Shown here in pieces: positions 30,544-37,792 of a stretch of DNA of 37,792 nucleotides. The first letter of the stretch is position 1; each line of letters begins with the position of its first letter. Below the pieces are notes generated by a model. That model was not told the origin of the DNA. It worked only from the letters and a program-made list of their open reading frames with translations, and did not search any database. Location of the stretch: positions 1 through 37,792 of the forward strand of contig NZ_JBEPAK010000037.1 in NCBI RefSeq assembly GCF_040298565.1, written 5' to 3'. Origin of the DNA: Kitasatospora sp040298565. GTDB lineage: Bacteria; Actinomycetota; Actinomycetes; Streptomycetales; Streptomycetaceae. The position numbers were made by a program, and so were the translations under genes.

Positions 30544-30557
30544 CACATCCGGATGTG
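30544..30557. promoter_or_regulatory. 14-bp perfect palindrome in divergent region
   Basis: CACATCC/GGATGTG is perfectly symmetric with no spacer. It lies about 115 nt upstream of the questin-oxidase-family start and about 150 nt upstream of the operon -35 box. Size and symmetry suit a dimeric regulator such as TetR or GntR; none is encoded next to it. Confidence 0.45.
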
Positions 30558-30613
30558 GAGCCCGGTGGCGCCGCCTCCGGTCAGCACACCGATCGAGCCA
30601 AACCGTGGACGCC

Positions 30614-30646
30614 GTGTTGCTGAAATGTCGTCACAACACCTTCGAT
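30614..30646 (+). promoter_or_regulatory. Possible promoter/operator of questin-oxidase-family gene
   Basis: GTGTTG (30614-30619) and CAACAC (30634-30639) form an inverted repeat with a 14-nt spacer. Overlapping it, TTGCTG (30617-30622) and TTCGAT (30641-30646) are 18 bases apart and could be a weak -35/-10 pair giving a 20-nt leader before the GTG. Confidence 0.35.
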
Positions 30647-30672
30647 GGAGGGGAATCCACCAAGGGGGTACG

Positions 30673-31707
30673 GTGAACGAACTGGACGGCGCACTGGAGT
30701 TCCTCGGCGACACGGGCCCCGAGTTCGGCCCCGGGGTCAGCAACCACGGCCCGATGGCCTCCGAGGCCCTCGCCCAGCTCGGGCACGCGGACGCGATCGC
30801 GGCCTGGGTCAGCTCCTACCGCAAGCTCCTCTACCAGGACACCTACGGCCACCTCGACACCATCACCGAGGACAACTGGCGCCCGGCGCTGGGCAACATG
30901 CGCCTGATGGGCGACTGGGCCGAGTTCTTCCGCCGCGAACTGGCCGACGCCCCCTGGACGGACGTGCTGGCCCGCTGGTGGCCGCGCCTGCTGCCCGGCT
31001 TCAGCGCCGGCGGCGGCCACGGCGTCATCCGCACCGGCCACGCGGTGCGGATGCTCGACGAGGCGCACACCCCGTGGCGGCTGGAGGAACTCGCCCGGGG
31101 CCTGGGCTACTGGGCCGCCCGCTACCAGGAACTCCCGCAGGACCCGGCCACCCCCCGCACCCGCGACCTCGCCCAGGCCTGGGCCGCGGTGCCCAAGCTG
31201 CGCAGCGACCAGGGCGACGGCATGATCTTCCGCATCCGGCTCGAAGCCCTGTGGCTCGAACCGGACTTCGCCCCCGCCGTGGACTCCCTGCGCCTCGAGG
31301 GCGACCCGGGCCAGGCGCTCAGCCGCCTGACCCGCACCACCGCCGCCAGCTACCTGACGGACGACCACGACCGGCCGATGGCCTTCGTCCACGCCCTCAC
31401 CACCCCGGCCGCCGTGCGCCTGGTGCTGCCCCACCTGCCCGCCGAGCTGCACTGGCCCAGCGTCGCCGCCGCGGTGCGCTTCTGCGCCGCCATCCGCAGC
31501 GCCTACGGCACCGGGCGGCGCGAGCACCAGCCGTACGAGGCGGTCAAGGACTACGCCACGCTCGCCGAACGCGCCCTGGCCTCGGAGGACCCGCACGCCA
31601 TCAAGTACGTGGAGGCCTGCCGGCGCGAGGACGCGCTCAGCCCGGACCCGGCCTACGGGGTGGCCGCGACGCACTGGGTGCGGCTCTGCGAGACCCAGTC
31701 GTACTGA
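30673..31707 (+). CDS. Questin oxidase family protein (DUF4243)
   Basis: 344 residues from a GTG with AAGGGGG six bases upstream. The N-terminal stretch GPGVSNHGPMASEALAQLGHADAIAAWVSSYRKLL is typical of the questin oxidase / AflY-like family, followed by LARWWPRLLPGFSAGGGHGVIRTGHAVRML and a C-terminal AVRFCAAIRSAYGTGRREHQPYEAVKDYATLAERAL. His residues at NHGP, GGHG and TGHAVR are candidate catalytic positions. Fungal members carry out Baeyer-Villiger-type ring opening of polyketides; most bacterial members are unstudied. It is divergent from the tox-like operon and shares its regulatory region, so it may be a tailoring or resistance oxidase of that pathway, but it could be unrelated. Confidence 0.85.
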   Translation: MNELDGALEFLGDTGPEFGPGVSNHGPMASEALAQLGHADAIAAWVSSYRKLLYQDTYGHLDTITEDNWRPALGNMRLMGDWAEFFRRELADAPWTDVLARWWPRLLPGFSAGGGHGVIRTGHAVRMLDEAHTPWRLEELARGLGYWAARYQELPQDPATPRTRDLAQAWAAVPKLRSDQGDGMIFRIRLEALWLEPDFAPAVDSLRLEGDPGQALSRLTRTTAASYLTDDHDRPMAFVHALTTPAAVRLVLPHLPAELHWPSVAAAVRFCAAIRSAYGTGRREHQPYEAVKDYATLAERALASEDPHAIKYVEACRREDALSPDPAYGVAATHWVRLCETQSY

Positions 31708-31745
31708 CCCGGCCCCCCGGGCGGCCGCCCCCGCCGACCGCGCGG

Positions 31746-31877
31746 GCCCACCGACCGACCGCATGGCGCCCGCCGACGGGGCCCGACGGGGCGGGGCCCA
31801 CCGACGGCCCGCCGACGGGGCCGACCGGCCGGGTCCACCGATGGGGCCCGCCGAAGGAGCCCACCGACCAACGGACC
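31746..31877 (+). repeat. Imperfect GC-rich tandem repeats before GH13 gene
   Basis: About nine degenerate units of 10-15 bases related to CCCRCCGACGGGG fill nearly the whole gap between the questin-oxidase-family gene and the GH13 start, reaching the ribosome-site position. Unit lengths and sequences vary, so this is an old or slipping minisatellite and not a CRISPR array. It leaves little room for a normal promoter, so the GH13 gene may be read through from upstream. Confidence 0.65.
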
Positions 31878-31881
31878 GGTG

Positions 31882-33549
31882 ATGGAACGTCTCTGGTGGC
31901 ACGATGCCGTCATCTACCACGTCTACCCCCGCAGCTTCCTCGACACCGACGGCGACGGCGTGGGCGACCTGCCCGGCGTGCGCCGCCGCCTGCCCTACCT
32001 CGCGCGCCTCGGCGTGGACGCGCTGTGGCTCTCCCCGTTCTTCGCCTCGCCGATGGCCGACTTCGGCTACGACGTCAGCGACCACACCGCCGTCGACCCG
32101 CTCTTCGGCAGCCTCGCCGACTTCGACGAACTCCTCGACGCCGCCCACGGAAACGGCCTGCGCGTCCTCATCGACTACGTGCCCAACCACACCTCGGACC
32201 GCCACCGGTGGTTCCGGGACGCTCGCGCGGATCCGGCCGGCCCCCGGCGCGACTGGTACGTCTGGCGCGACCCCTCCCCCGGCGGCGGCCCCCCGAACAA
32301 CTGGATCACCCTGTTCGGCGACAGCGCCTGGACCCGGGAGGAGGCGGGCGGCCAGTACTACCTCCACTCCTTCCTGCCGTCCATGCCCGACCTGAACTGG
32401 CGCAACCCCGCCGTCCAGGAGGCCATGTTCGACGTGGCCCGGTTCTGGCTCGACCGCGGCGTCGACGGCTTCCGGGTGGACTGCGCCCCGCTCATCGCCA
32501 AGGACCCGCTGCTGCGCGACAACCCGCCGGCCGCCACCGGGACGTCGGCCCACCACCGGGACCTGGGCGGCTTCGACAGCCAGCTCCACCTCCACGACCA
32601 GGGCCACCCCGACCTCCACCCCCGCTACCGCGACCTGCGCGCCCTGCTCGACTCCTACGGCGAACCGGGCGAGCGCATCGCCCTGGGCGAGGTCCACGAG
32701 TACGACTGGCCCGCCTGGAGCCGCTACTTCGGCCGCGACCTCGACGAGCTGAACCTGCCCATCAACTTCGGCCTGCTCGGCACCGACTGGCACCCCGAGG
32801 CGATCCGCACCACCGTCCGCGCGATCCTCGACGCCGTGCCCGCCGGGGCGGTGGTCACCTGGGTCATGGGCAGCCACGACGACCCGCGCGTCGCCTCCCG
32901 TGTCGGCCCCGCCCAGGCTGCCAACGCGATGCTGCTGCTCCTCACCCTGCCCGGCACCGCGATCCTCTACAACGGCGACGAACTCGGCATGCCCGACGCC
33001 GCCGTCCCGCCCGAGCGCATCCGCGACCCCTGGGGCCTGCGCACCCCCGCCCTCAGCCGCGACCACGCGCGCTCACCGATGCCCTGGTCACCCGACTCGC
33101 CGTCATGCGGCTTCACCTTCACGGGCGTCGAGCCGTGGCTGCCCCTCACCACTCCCCCGGGCGGCACGGTCCGCGACCAGGAGGCGGACCCCTCCTCGCT
33201 GCTGTCCCTCACCCGTGACCTGCTCGCCCTGCGCCGCGCCAGCGCCGCGCTGCACGGCGCCGGCCTCGCCTTCCTCGACTCCCCGCCCGGCGTCCTCGCC
33301 TACACCCGCTCCCCCGGCCCCGGGTCCCCGCCGGGCGCGGGCGGCGATCTGCTGGTCACCCTGAACCTCACCGACCAAGCCGTCCCGCTCGACCACCTCC
33401 TGCCGCCCCGGCCGTCCGGCGGGCCCTGGCGGCGCGTCTTCACCACCGCCCGCACGAGGGACGCCGCGCACACCGGCCAGGGCGCCCTGGCCCCCGCCGA
33501 GGGCGCGGTGTGGAGCGCCGGCGACGGCGGTGGACCGCACCGCACCTGA
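31882..33549 (+). CDS. GH13 alpha-glucosidase / alpha-amylase family protein
   Basis: 555 residues from the second codon of an adjacent GTG-ATG pair; the ribosome site is poor. It is a GH13 (beta/alpha)8 enzyme of the oligo-1,6-glucosidase/alpha-glucosidase group: WWHDAVIYHVYPRSFLDTDGDGVGDLPGV, region I DYVPNHTSDRH, QYYLHSFLPSMPDLNWRNPAV, nucleophile Asp200 in GFRVD, acid/base Glu270 in IALGEVHE and the third carboxylate Asp333 in MGSHDDPR. The usual NHD of region IV is SHD here. No signal peptide, so it should act in the cytoplasm on imported alpha-glucosides. It converges with the lectin gene at a strong stem-loop. Confidence 0.93.
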   Translation: MERLWWHDAVIYHVYPRSFLDTDGDGVGDLPGVRRRLPYLARLGVDALWLSPFFASPMADFGYDVSDHTAVDPLFGSLADFDELLDAAHGNGLRVLIDYVPNHTSDRHRWFRDARADPAGPRRDWYVWRDPSPGGGPPNNWITLFGDSAWTREEAGGQYYLHSFLPSMPDLNWRNPAVQEAMFDVARFWLDRGVDGFRVDCAPLIAKDPLLRDNPPAATGTSAHHRDLGGFDSQLHLHDQGHPDLHPRYRDLRALLDSYGEPGERIALGEVHEYDWPAWSRYFGRDLDELNLPINFGLLGTDWHPEAIRTTVRAILDAVPAGAVVTWVMGSHDDPRVASRVGPAQAANAMLLLLTLPGTAILYNGDELGMPDAAVPPERIRDPWGLRTPALSRDHARSPMPWSPDSPSCGFTFTGVEPWLPLTTPPGGTVRDQEADPSSLLSLTRDLLALRRASAALHGAGLAFLDSPPGVLAYTRSPGPGSPPGAGGDLLVTLNLTDQAVPLDHLLPPRPSGGPWRRVFTTARTRDAAHTGQGALAPAEGAVWSAGDGGGPHRT

Positions 33550-33577
33550 GCGCGGGTGCCGCCCCTTCTCACACCGG

Positions 33578-33615
33578 CCGGCGGGCCCGGCCTCCCCGGA
33601 GGCCGGACCCGCCGG
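33578..33615. terminator. Bidirectional terminator between convergent genes
   Basis: Eighteen-base arms with a single C/A mismatch and a 2-nt centre lie between the convergent GH13 and lectin genes, 29 nt after one stop and 28 nt after the other. GC-rich without a T-run. Symmetric placement suggests it ends both transcripts. Confidence 0.7.
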
Positions 33616-33642
33616 GCGGCGGTCACGGGGGCGGCGGGGCCG

Positions 33643-34356
33643 TCAGGGGGTGAGGACCCACTTCTGGTTGGCCAGGCCGTTGCAGTCCCAGATGCCCAGC
33701 TGGGTGCGGTTGGCGGTGTTGAAGCCGAGCTCGTCCAGGCACTTGCCGGTCAGGACGTTCTTCAGCGAGCCGTCGGGCTGCGGGACCCACTTCTCGCCCG
33801 GGGAGCCGACGCAGTCGTAGATCTCGACCTTGGTGCCGTTGGGGCTGTCGGCGGCGCCCCACACCACGTTGAGACACATGCCCAGGGCGCGCACGGAGTT
33901 GTCCAGGCCCAGGGTCCACCACTGGGCGGGGGTGCCGTTGCAGTCGTAGATCTGCACCGGGGTGGCGACGTTGCTGCTGCCGTGCGCGACGTCCACGCAC
34001 TTGCCGCCGTAGCCGACCAGGCGGCCCTGCTGGCCCTGCATGCCGATGACGGTCGGGCGGATGGTGTCGGTGGCGATGTCGCCCGGGCGGCAGACGGCGG
34101 TGGACGTGCCGTCGCCGACCACGGTGGAACCGTAGACCCAGTACGTGACCGGCTGGCCCTGGACGATGTAGAAGCAGACCACCTCGGCCCGCCACACCGT
34201 GCCGGCCGGCACGTTGCCGCAGCTGGCGGAGGCCATCCAGCCGCCGCGGCCGGTGGTGCAGTTCCCGGGGGTGTCGGCCTGCGCGACGGACGGCAGGACG
34301 GCGACACCCACCAGGGCGAGCAGGGCGGTGACTAAGGCGGCGAAGGTTCGGCGCAT
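33643..34356 (-). CDS. Secreted ricin-type beta-trefoil lectin domain protein, TTA codon
   Basis: 237 residues. A signal peptide (MRRTFAALVTALLALVGVAV, cleavage near VAQA) precedes a Cys-containing segment (NCTTGRGGWMASASCGNVPAGT; AVCRPGD) of about 70 residues and a C-terminal ricin B-type beta-trefoil. The trefoil has three IYDCNG/QxW-like subrepeats: QIYDCNGTPAQWWTL, EIYDCVGSPGEKWVP and GIWDCNGLANQKWVL. It should bind galactosides or other glycans outside the cell; no catalytic domain is attached. Codon 8 is TTA (34335-34333), so translation should depend on the bldA tRNA and peak late in growth or during aerial development. The nearest ribosome-like site is GAAGGGG about ten bases upstream. 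A large inverted repeat lies about 90 nt upstream. Confidence 0.9.
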   Translation of the reverse strand: MRRTFAALVTALLALVGVAVLPSVAQADTPGNCTTGRGGWMASASCGNVPAGTVWRAEVVCFYIVQGQPVTYWVYGSTVVGDGTSTAVCRPGDIATDTIRPTVIGMQGQQGRLVGYGGKCVDVAHGSSNVATPVQIYDCNGTPAQWWTLGLDNSVRALGMCLNVVWGAADSPNGTKVEIYDCVGSPGEKWVPQPDGSLKNVLTGKCLDELGFNTANRTQLGIWDCNGLANQKWVLTP

Positions 34357-34447
34357 GCGAGGAGGACCCCTTCCGGTGGACGTGGACCGGCCGGTCGGGT
34401 GGAGCGTGTGGCCGGCGCCGCCCAGCCTGGGGCACGCCATGACGAGA

Positions 34448-34497
34448 CGTCAACTGGCGTGAATGCCTTGTCCTGAATTCATTCACGCCAGCTGACG
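34448..34497. terminator. Inverted repeat between DGK-family and lectin genes
   Basis: Seventeen-base arms (one mismatch, core CTGGCGTGAAT / ATTCACGCCAG) flank a 16-nt loop. It lies 84 nt after the stop of the minus-strand DGK-family gene and 92 nt before the lectin start. Its AT content is high for this genome. It could terminate the DGK transcript or be an operator for the lectin gene. Confidence 0.55.
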
Positions 34498-34580
34498 CCC
34501 GGGGGTGCCGGGGCCGGGGCTGTCCCGGGCCAGGGGCGGGGCAGGGCGGCTGCGGCGGCGGCGGTTCGGGGGGTGGGCGC

Positions 34581-35921
34581 TCAGGCCCGGGGGCGGGTGG
34601 TGGTGCGGCCGGCGGGGAAGGCCAGGCGCACCACGGTGCGCCACTCCAGGGCGCGGCTGCGGTCCTGGCGGGCCGGGTCGGCGCCCGGGCGGTGGCGCGG
34701 CACGCGCACCCGCAGGGAGCGGGTGGCCAGGGTGCAGACGACCGGTGTGGGCAGCATCAGCGCCTCGCCGTCGACGGCGACCGCGATCCGGGGGGCGTCG
34801 GCGCGCACCGTGACCCGGCGCGCCGACGCCACCGTCAGCCCGGTGGCCCGGGCGCCGCGCAGTGCCAGTTCGGCGGCCTGGGCGGCGCCGTCGACGCGCA
34901 CGGCCAGGACGCCGAGCACGCCCCGGTCCAGGCGCGGACGGCGGCCCATGCTGATCGCGTCGGGCGCGGCGTAGGGGTTGTTGCTGACCAGCAGTGCCTG
35001 CGGGTTGTCGAGGCGGTGGTCGCCGGCCTCGGCGCTCAGGTGCGGGCCGTTCGCGCCGAGCAGCAGGTCCGGGAGGGTGTCCAGGGCGGTGGCGGTCTTG
35101 GCGTCGCGGTACTGGGGGCTCTGCACGATCTCGGCGTAGGCGCCGAAGGAGACGGTGTTGACGAAGGGGCGATCGCCCACCAGGCCGAGGTCCACGTGCA
35201 GTTCGACGCCGTCGCGCAGTGCGTCCAGGCAGGTGGAGGGGTCGTCGCGGTCGAGGCCGAGGTCCATCGCGAAGTGGTTGCGGGTGCCGGCGGAGACCAC
35301 CAGGAACGGCAGGCCCGCCTCGGCCGCGACGGCGGCGACCAGCGCCTGGGTGCCGTCGCCGCCCGCCACGCCGAGCAGGTCGGCGCCCTCGGCGACGGCC
35401 CGGCGGGCCAGCTCGCCCACGTCCTGCGGGACGGAGGTGTCCAGCAGGATCACCCGGGCGCCCAACTCCTCGGCCCTGCGGACCAGGTGGAAGCGCCCGA
35501 CCTTCCCGCCGCCGGACTTCGGGTTCATGATCAGGACCGGTCGGCGGGGCGCCGGCGCCTCCCGCTCGGGCATCGGCCGGGGCGGGCGGGCCGCCGCCAG
35601 CGCGGAGCGGGCCAGGGCCAGGGCGGCCAGCCACAGGAAGAGCGCCAGCGTCACCGGCAGCAGCACCTCGGCGACGACCGCCAGCGCCAGCGCCCCGAGC
35701 GGTCCGGCGACCGCGAGCACCGCGCCGGCCCACCGGGCCACCCCGCGGTGGGACAGCGCCCACCACCCGCCGACGGCCACCAGCACCAGGGCGAGGGCCT
35801 CGGCGAGCAGCACCAGCAGCCCGTGCAGGCCGGTGAAGGCGAGGACGACGAGCGCGGCCAGCGCGCACAGCAGCGCGATCCGCGCGAGGTTGCGCGGGCC
35901 GCGGCCCTGCGCCGTGGTCAT
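34581..35921 (-). CDS. Diacylglycerol kinase family protein with membrane domain
   Basis: 446 residues from the ATG after GGGGAG; a GTG about 16 codons upstream is an alternative. Residues about 12-105 hold four hydrophobic segments (IALLCALAALVVLAFTGL, LVLLAEALALVLVAVGGWWAL, WAGAVLAVAGPLGALALAVVAEVLL, LALFLWLAALALARSAL). From about residue 125 it is a DAGK catalytic domain: PVLIMNPKSGGGKVGRF, the ATP loop GVAGGDGTQALVAAVA, PFLVVSAGTRNHFAMDLGLDRDDP, FVNTVSFGAYAEIVQSPQYRDAK and the C-terminal VDGEALMLPTPV. Members phosphorylate diacylglycerol, sphingoid bases or other lipids at the membrane. The fused membrane domain fits a lipid substrate. Divergent from the uracil permease gene. Confidence 0.92.
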   Translation of the reverse strand: MTTAQGRGPRNLARIALLCALAALVVLAFTGLHGLLVLLAEALALVLVAVGGWWALSHRGVARWAGAVLAVAGPLGALALAVVAEVLLPVTLALFLWLAALALARSALAAARPPRPMPEREAPAPRRPVLIMNPKSGGGKVGRFHLVRRAEELGARVILLDTSVPQDVGELARRAVAEGADLLGVAGGDGTQALVAAVAAEAGLPFLVVSAGTRNHFAMDLGLDRDDPSTCLDALRDGVELHVDLGLVGDRPFVNTVSFGAYAEIVQSPQYRDAKTATALDTLPDLLLGANGPHLSAEAGDHRLDNPQALLVSNNPYAAPDAISMGRRPRLDRGVLGVLAVRVDGAAQAAELALRGARATGLTVASARRVTVRADAPRIAVAVDGEALMLPTPVVCTLATRSLRVRVPRHRPGADPARQDRSRALEWRTVVRLAFPAGRTTTRPRA

Positions 35922-36296
35922 CGGCTCCCCGTCTCGTCCGCTCTTCGCCACCGTCCCGCCTCCCCTTCTCCCGCGCCGGGGCCGCGCTGTCCCGGCCGCG
36001 GCGGGCGGGCAGCGCCGGGTGCCGCGGCCGGGGTGCGCGGTGCCCGCGGCGGGGCGCCGTCCGTCCGTCCGGGTCACGGTAACCGGCGCGGGGCGGCGCC
36101 CGCGTGTCGCTCGGGCGCGACGCGCGGGCGCGGGCGGGGACCGGCGGGGCGGGCGAGCGGTCGGGGCGAGTGGGCAGGTCAGGCGCGGGGCCGGATGCGC
36201 GCGCGAGGGCGGGCGGCCACCAGAATGGTGCGGACAGTTGCTCCCGGTACAGCGTCGTACGGAGCTCGACGTTCCACAGAAAGCGAAAACCCCACC
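35922..36296. other. Divergent intergenic region before uracil permease
   Basis: 375 nt separating the leftward DGK-family gene from the rightward permease. It is very GC-rich except for the last 70 nt next to the permease. It contains a 13-bp stem-loop listed separately. I see no convincing promoter: TTGCTC at 36238-36243 is the best -35 candidate but lacks a good -10. No PyrR-type leader was recognised. Confidence 0.45.
36098..36129. other. Stem-loop in divergent region
   Basis: Arms of 13 bases (GCCCGCGTGTCGC / GCGACGCGCGGGC) with one G-T pair and a 6-nt loop, about 170 nt before the permease start and 175 nt from the DGK-family start. No gene ends here, so it is not an obvious terminator; an RNA leader structure or chance GC pairing are both possible. 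Confidence 0.4.
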
Positions 36297-37694
36297 ATGG
36301 ATCTCGGCGTGCGCTGGAAGCTGCACGGTGACGGGCGCACGCCCGCGCCGGGGGCGGTCGTCCGCCCCGACGAACGGCTCTCCTGGCCCCGCACGGTAGG
36401 GCTCGGCGCCCAGCACGTGGTGGCCATGTTCGGCGCGAGCTTCGTGGCGCCGGTGCTGATGGGGCTGGACCCCAACCTGGCGATCATGATGTCCGGCGTC
36501 GCGACCGTGATCTTCCTGCTGGCCACCCGCGGCCGGGTGCCCAGCTACCTCGGCTGCTCGCTGTCCTTCGTCGGGGTCGCCGCGGTGATCCGGGCCCAGG
36601 GCGGCACCAGCGCGACGGTCACCGGCGCGGTGCTCGTGGTCGGGGCGGCGCTGTTCCTGGTGGGCGTGGCGGTGCAGTACTTCGGGGCGCGGATCATCCA
36701 CGCGGTGATGCCGCCGATCGTCACCGGCGCCGTCGTCATGCTGATCGGCTTCAACCTCGCCCCGGTGACCGCCTCGACGTACTGGCCGCAGGACCAGTGG
36801 ACGGCGCTGCTGGTGATGCTGTTCACCGGGCTCGCGGTGGTGTGCCTGCGCGGCTTCTGGTCACGGGTGGCGATCTTCCTGGGGCTGGTCTTCGGGTACG
36901 GGATCTCCTGGGTCTTCGACCGGGTCTTCGGGAAGATCCACTCGGTGGACGCCGGCGGGCACCTGACCGACCACTGGCGCCTGGACCTGTCGGGCGTCGG
37001 CACGGCGGACTGGATCGGCCTGCCCGCCTTCCACGGCCCCTCCTTCCAGTGGTCCGCGGTGCTGGTGGCGCTGCCGGTGGTGATCGCGCTGGTCGCCGAG
37101 AACGCCGGGCACGTCAAGGCGGTCGGCGAGATGACGGGCAGCAACCTGGACGACAAGCTGGGCACCGCGATCTCGGCCGACGGCATCGGTTCCATGCTCT
37201 CCACCGCGCTCGGCGGCCCGCCCAACACCACGTACTCCGAGAACATCGGCGTGATGGCCGCCACCCGCGTCTACTCCACCGCCGCCTACTGGGCCGCGGC
37301 CGGCTTCGCCCTGCTGTTCGGGGTGTGCCCGAAGTTCGGCGCCGTGGTAGCCGCGATCCCCGGCGGGGTGCTGGGCGGCATCACCGTCATCCTCTACGGC
37401 ATGATCGGCCTGCTCGGCGCGCAGATCTGGATCAAGTCCGGGGTGGACCTGCGCAACCCGCTGAACCTGGTGCCGGCCGCCGCGGGCATCATCATCGGCA
37501 TCGGCAACGTGACGATGAAGTTCACCGACACCTTCACCCTCAGCGGCATCGCGCTCGGCACCCTGGTCGTCATCACCGGCTACCACGCCCTGCGGGCACT
37601 GGCCCCGGCGCACCTGAGGACCCAGGAGCCGCTGCTGGACGAGGGCACCTCCTCCTACGACGAGGGGGCCGGGGAGAGCCGGCAGCGCCCGTAG
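36297..37694 (+). CDS. UraA-type uracil/nucleobase permease (NCS2)
   Basis: 465 residues. It is a NCS2 uracil-xanthine permease of the UraA/PyrP type. Family features are PRTVGLGAQHVVAMFGASFVAPVLMGLDPNLAIMMSGVATVIFLLATRGRVPSYLGCSLSFVGV at the start, VAENAGHVKAVGEMTGSNLDDKLGTAISADGIGSMLSTALGGPPNTTYSENIGVMAATRVYS with the uracil-binding Glu-containing helices, and GGITVILYGMIGLLGAQIWIKSGVDLRNPLNLVPAAAGIIIGIGN. About 14 membrane helices. The ribosome site (GAAAGCG) is weak. It should import uracil with protons for salvage. A hydrophilic acidic tail of about 35 residues ends the protein. A GC-rich region with short palindromes follows to the window end. Confidence 0.93.
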   Translation: MDLGVRWKLHGDGRTPAPGAVVRPDERLSWPRTVGLGAQHVVAMFGASFVAPVLMGLDPNLAIMMSGVATVIFLLATRGRVPSYLGCSLSFVGVAAVIRAQGGTSATVTGAVLVVGAALFLVGVAVQYFGARIIHAVMPPIVTGAVVMLIGFNLAPVTASTYWPQDQWTALLVMLFTGLAVVCLRGFWSRVAIFLGLVFGYGISWVFDRVFGKIHSVDAGGHLTDHWRLDLSGVGTADWIGLPAFHGPSFQWSAVLVALPVVIALVAENAGHVKAVGEMTGSNLDDKLGTAISADGIGSMLSTALGGPPNTTYSENIGVMAATRVYSTAAYWAAAGFALLFGVCPKFGAVVAAIPGGVLGGITVILYGMIGLLGAQIWIKSGVDLRNPLNLVPAAAGIIIGIGNVTMKFTDTFTLSGIALGTLVVITGYHALRALAPAHLRTQEPLLDEGTSSYDEGAGESRQRP

Positions 37695-37792
37695 CCCGGC
37701 GGCGGCCACGGCCCGGGGGCCCCGCCGCGGCGGCGCCCGCGCCCCCGCGGCCCGCGCGGCGGTGGTGGACCCGCCCACCCCCCAACCCCGGG

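Larger units (their letters stand above)
30003..30672. other. 670-nt divergent regulatory region
   Basis: It separates the leftward tox-like operon from the rightward questin-oxidase-family gene. It holds the operon promoter (30364-30393) with two nearby palindromes, a 14-bp palindrome at 30544-30557 and an inverted repeat at 30614-30639 close to the right-hand gene. Bases 30003-30357 would be a long C-rich leader of the operon. I looked for an FMN riboswitch there and found none of its conserved blocks. The in-frame Pro/Arg-rich extension of the WD40 frame through this leader looks non-coding. Confidence 0.65.

Noticed and set aside
31746..31877. CRISPR array or attachment site
   Set aside because: Units are short, degenerate and without spacers, and no integrase or cas gene is near.

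Overview
The window looks like chromosomal DNA from a Streptomycetaceae-type actinobacterium (Streptomyces, Kitasatospora or a relative). GC content is very high, GTG starts are common, and I see only two TTA codons inside likely genes. Typical streptomycete families are present: a SpoIIE-type phosphatase, a CYTH-CHAD protein, a DUF1906 protein, a ricin-type lectin, and MMPL/MarR and KAS III/ACP sets. I find no tRNA, rRNA, CRISPR array, integrase or insertion sequence.

Left part (1-18321): mostly independent small transcription units. These are a secreted DUF1906 protein, a helical-repeat membrane protein, a CYTH-CHAD polyphosphate-type protein, a lipoprotein and an unknown membrane protein. 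A minus-strand KAS III / acyl carrier protein / alpha-beta hydrolase mini-cluster follows, then an RibD-C family reductase, a VWA protein, a small actinobacterial protein, a GAF-PP2C phosphatase and a secreted class C serine hydrolase. The section ends with a YihY/BrkB membrane protein carrying a DNA-encoded Gly/Asp/Lys repeat tail, an unknown protein, an MMPL exporter and a MarR regulator with a leaderless-looking start.

Centre (18331-30393): the main discovery candidate, a tight eleven-gene minus-strand operon with no gap above 32 nt and five 4-nt GTGA overlaps. In transcription order it encodes a WD40 protein, GTP cyclohydrolase II, a RibD-type deaminase/reductase, a SUMF1/FGE-fold protein, a GT4 glycosyltransferase, a nucleoside hydrolase, a 14-TM MFS exporter, a phosphoribosyltransferase, an AzgA-type purine permease, an HD phosphohydrolase and a HAD phosphatase. 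The first four match the four families of Burkholderia toxoflavin ToxC, ToxB, ToxE and ToxD. The methyltransferase ToxA is absent, and a glycosyltransferase plus nucleobase/nucleoside enzymes are added. I infer a pyrimidotriazine (7-azapteridine) or related GTP-derived pathway making an undescribed, possibly glycosylated or ribosylated, non-methylated product. GTP would be opened to a diaminopyrimidine ribotide, deaminated/reduced, dephosphorylated and cleaved from or re-joined to sugar, decorated and exported. A strong HrdB-type promoter (TTGACG-18-TAGCGT) about 360 nt upstream drives it, with palindromes in and near the promoter, and the exporter gene carries a TTA codon.

Right part (30673-37792): a divergent questin-oxidase-family gene, a GH13 alpha-glucosidase, a secreted ricin-type lectin with a TTA codon at position 8, a membrane-anchored diacylglycerol-kinase-family protein and a UraA-type uracil permease. 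Strong stem-loops separate several of these units.
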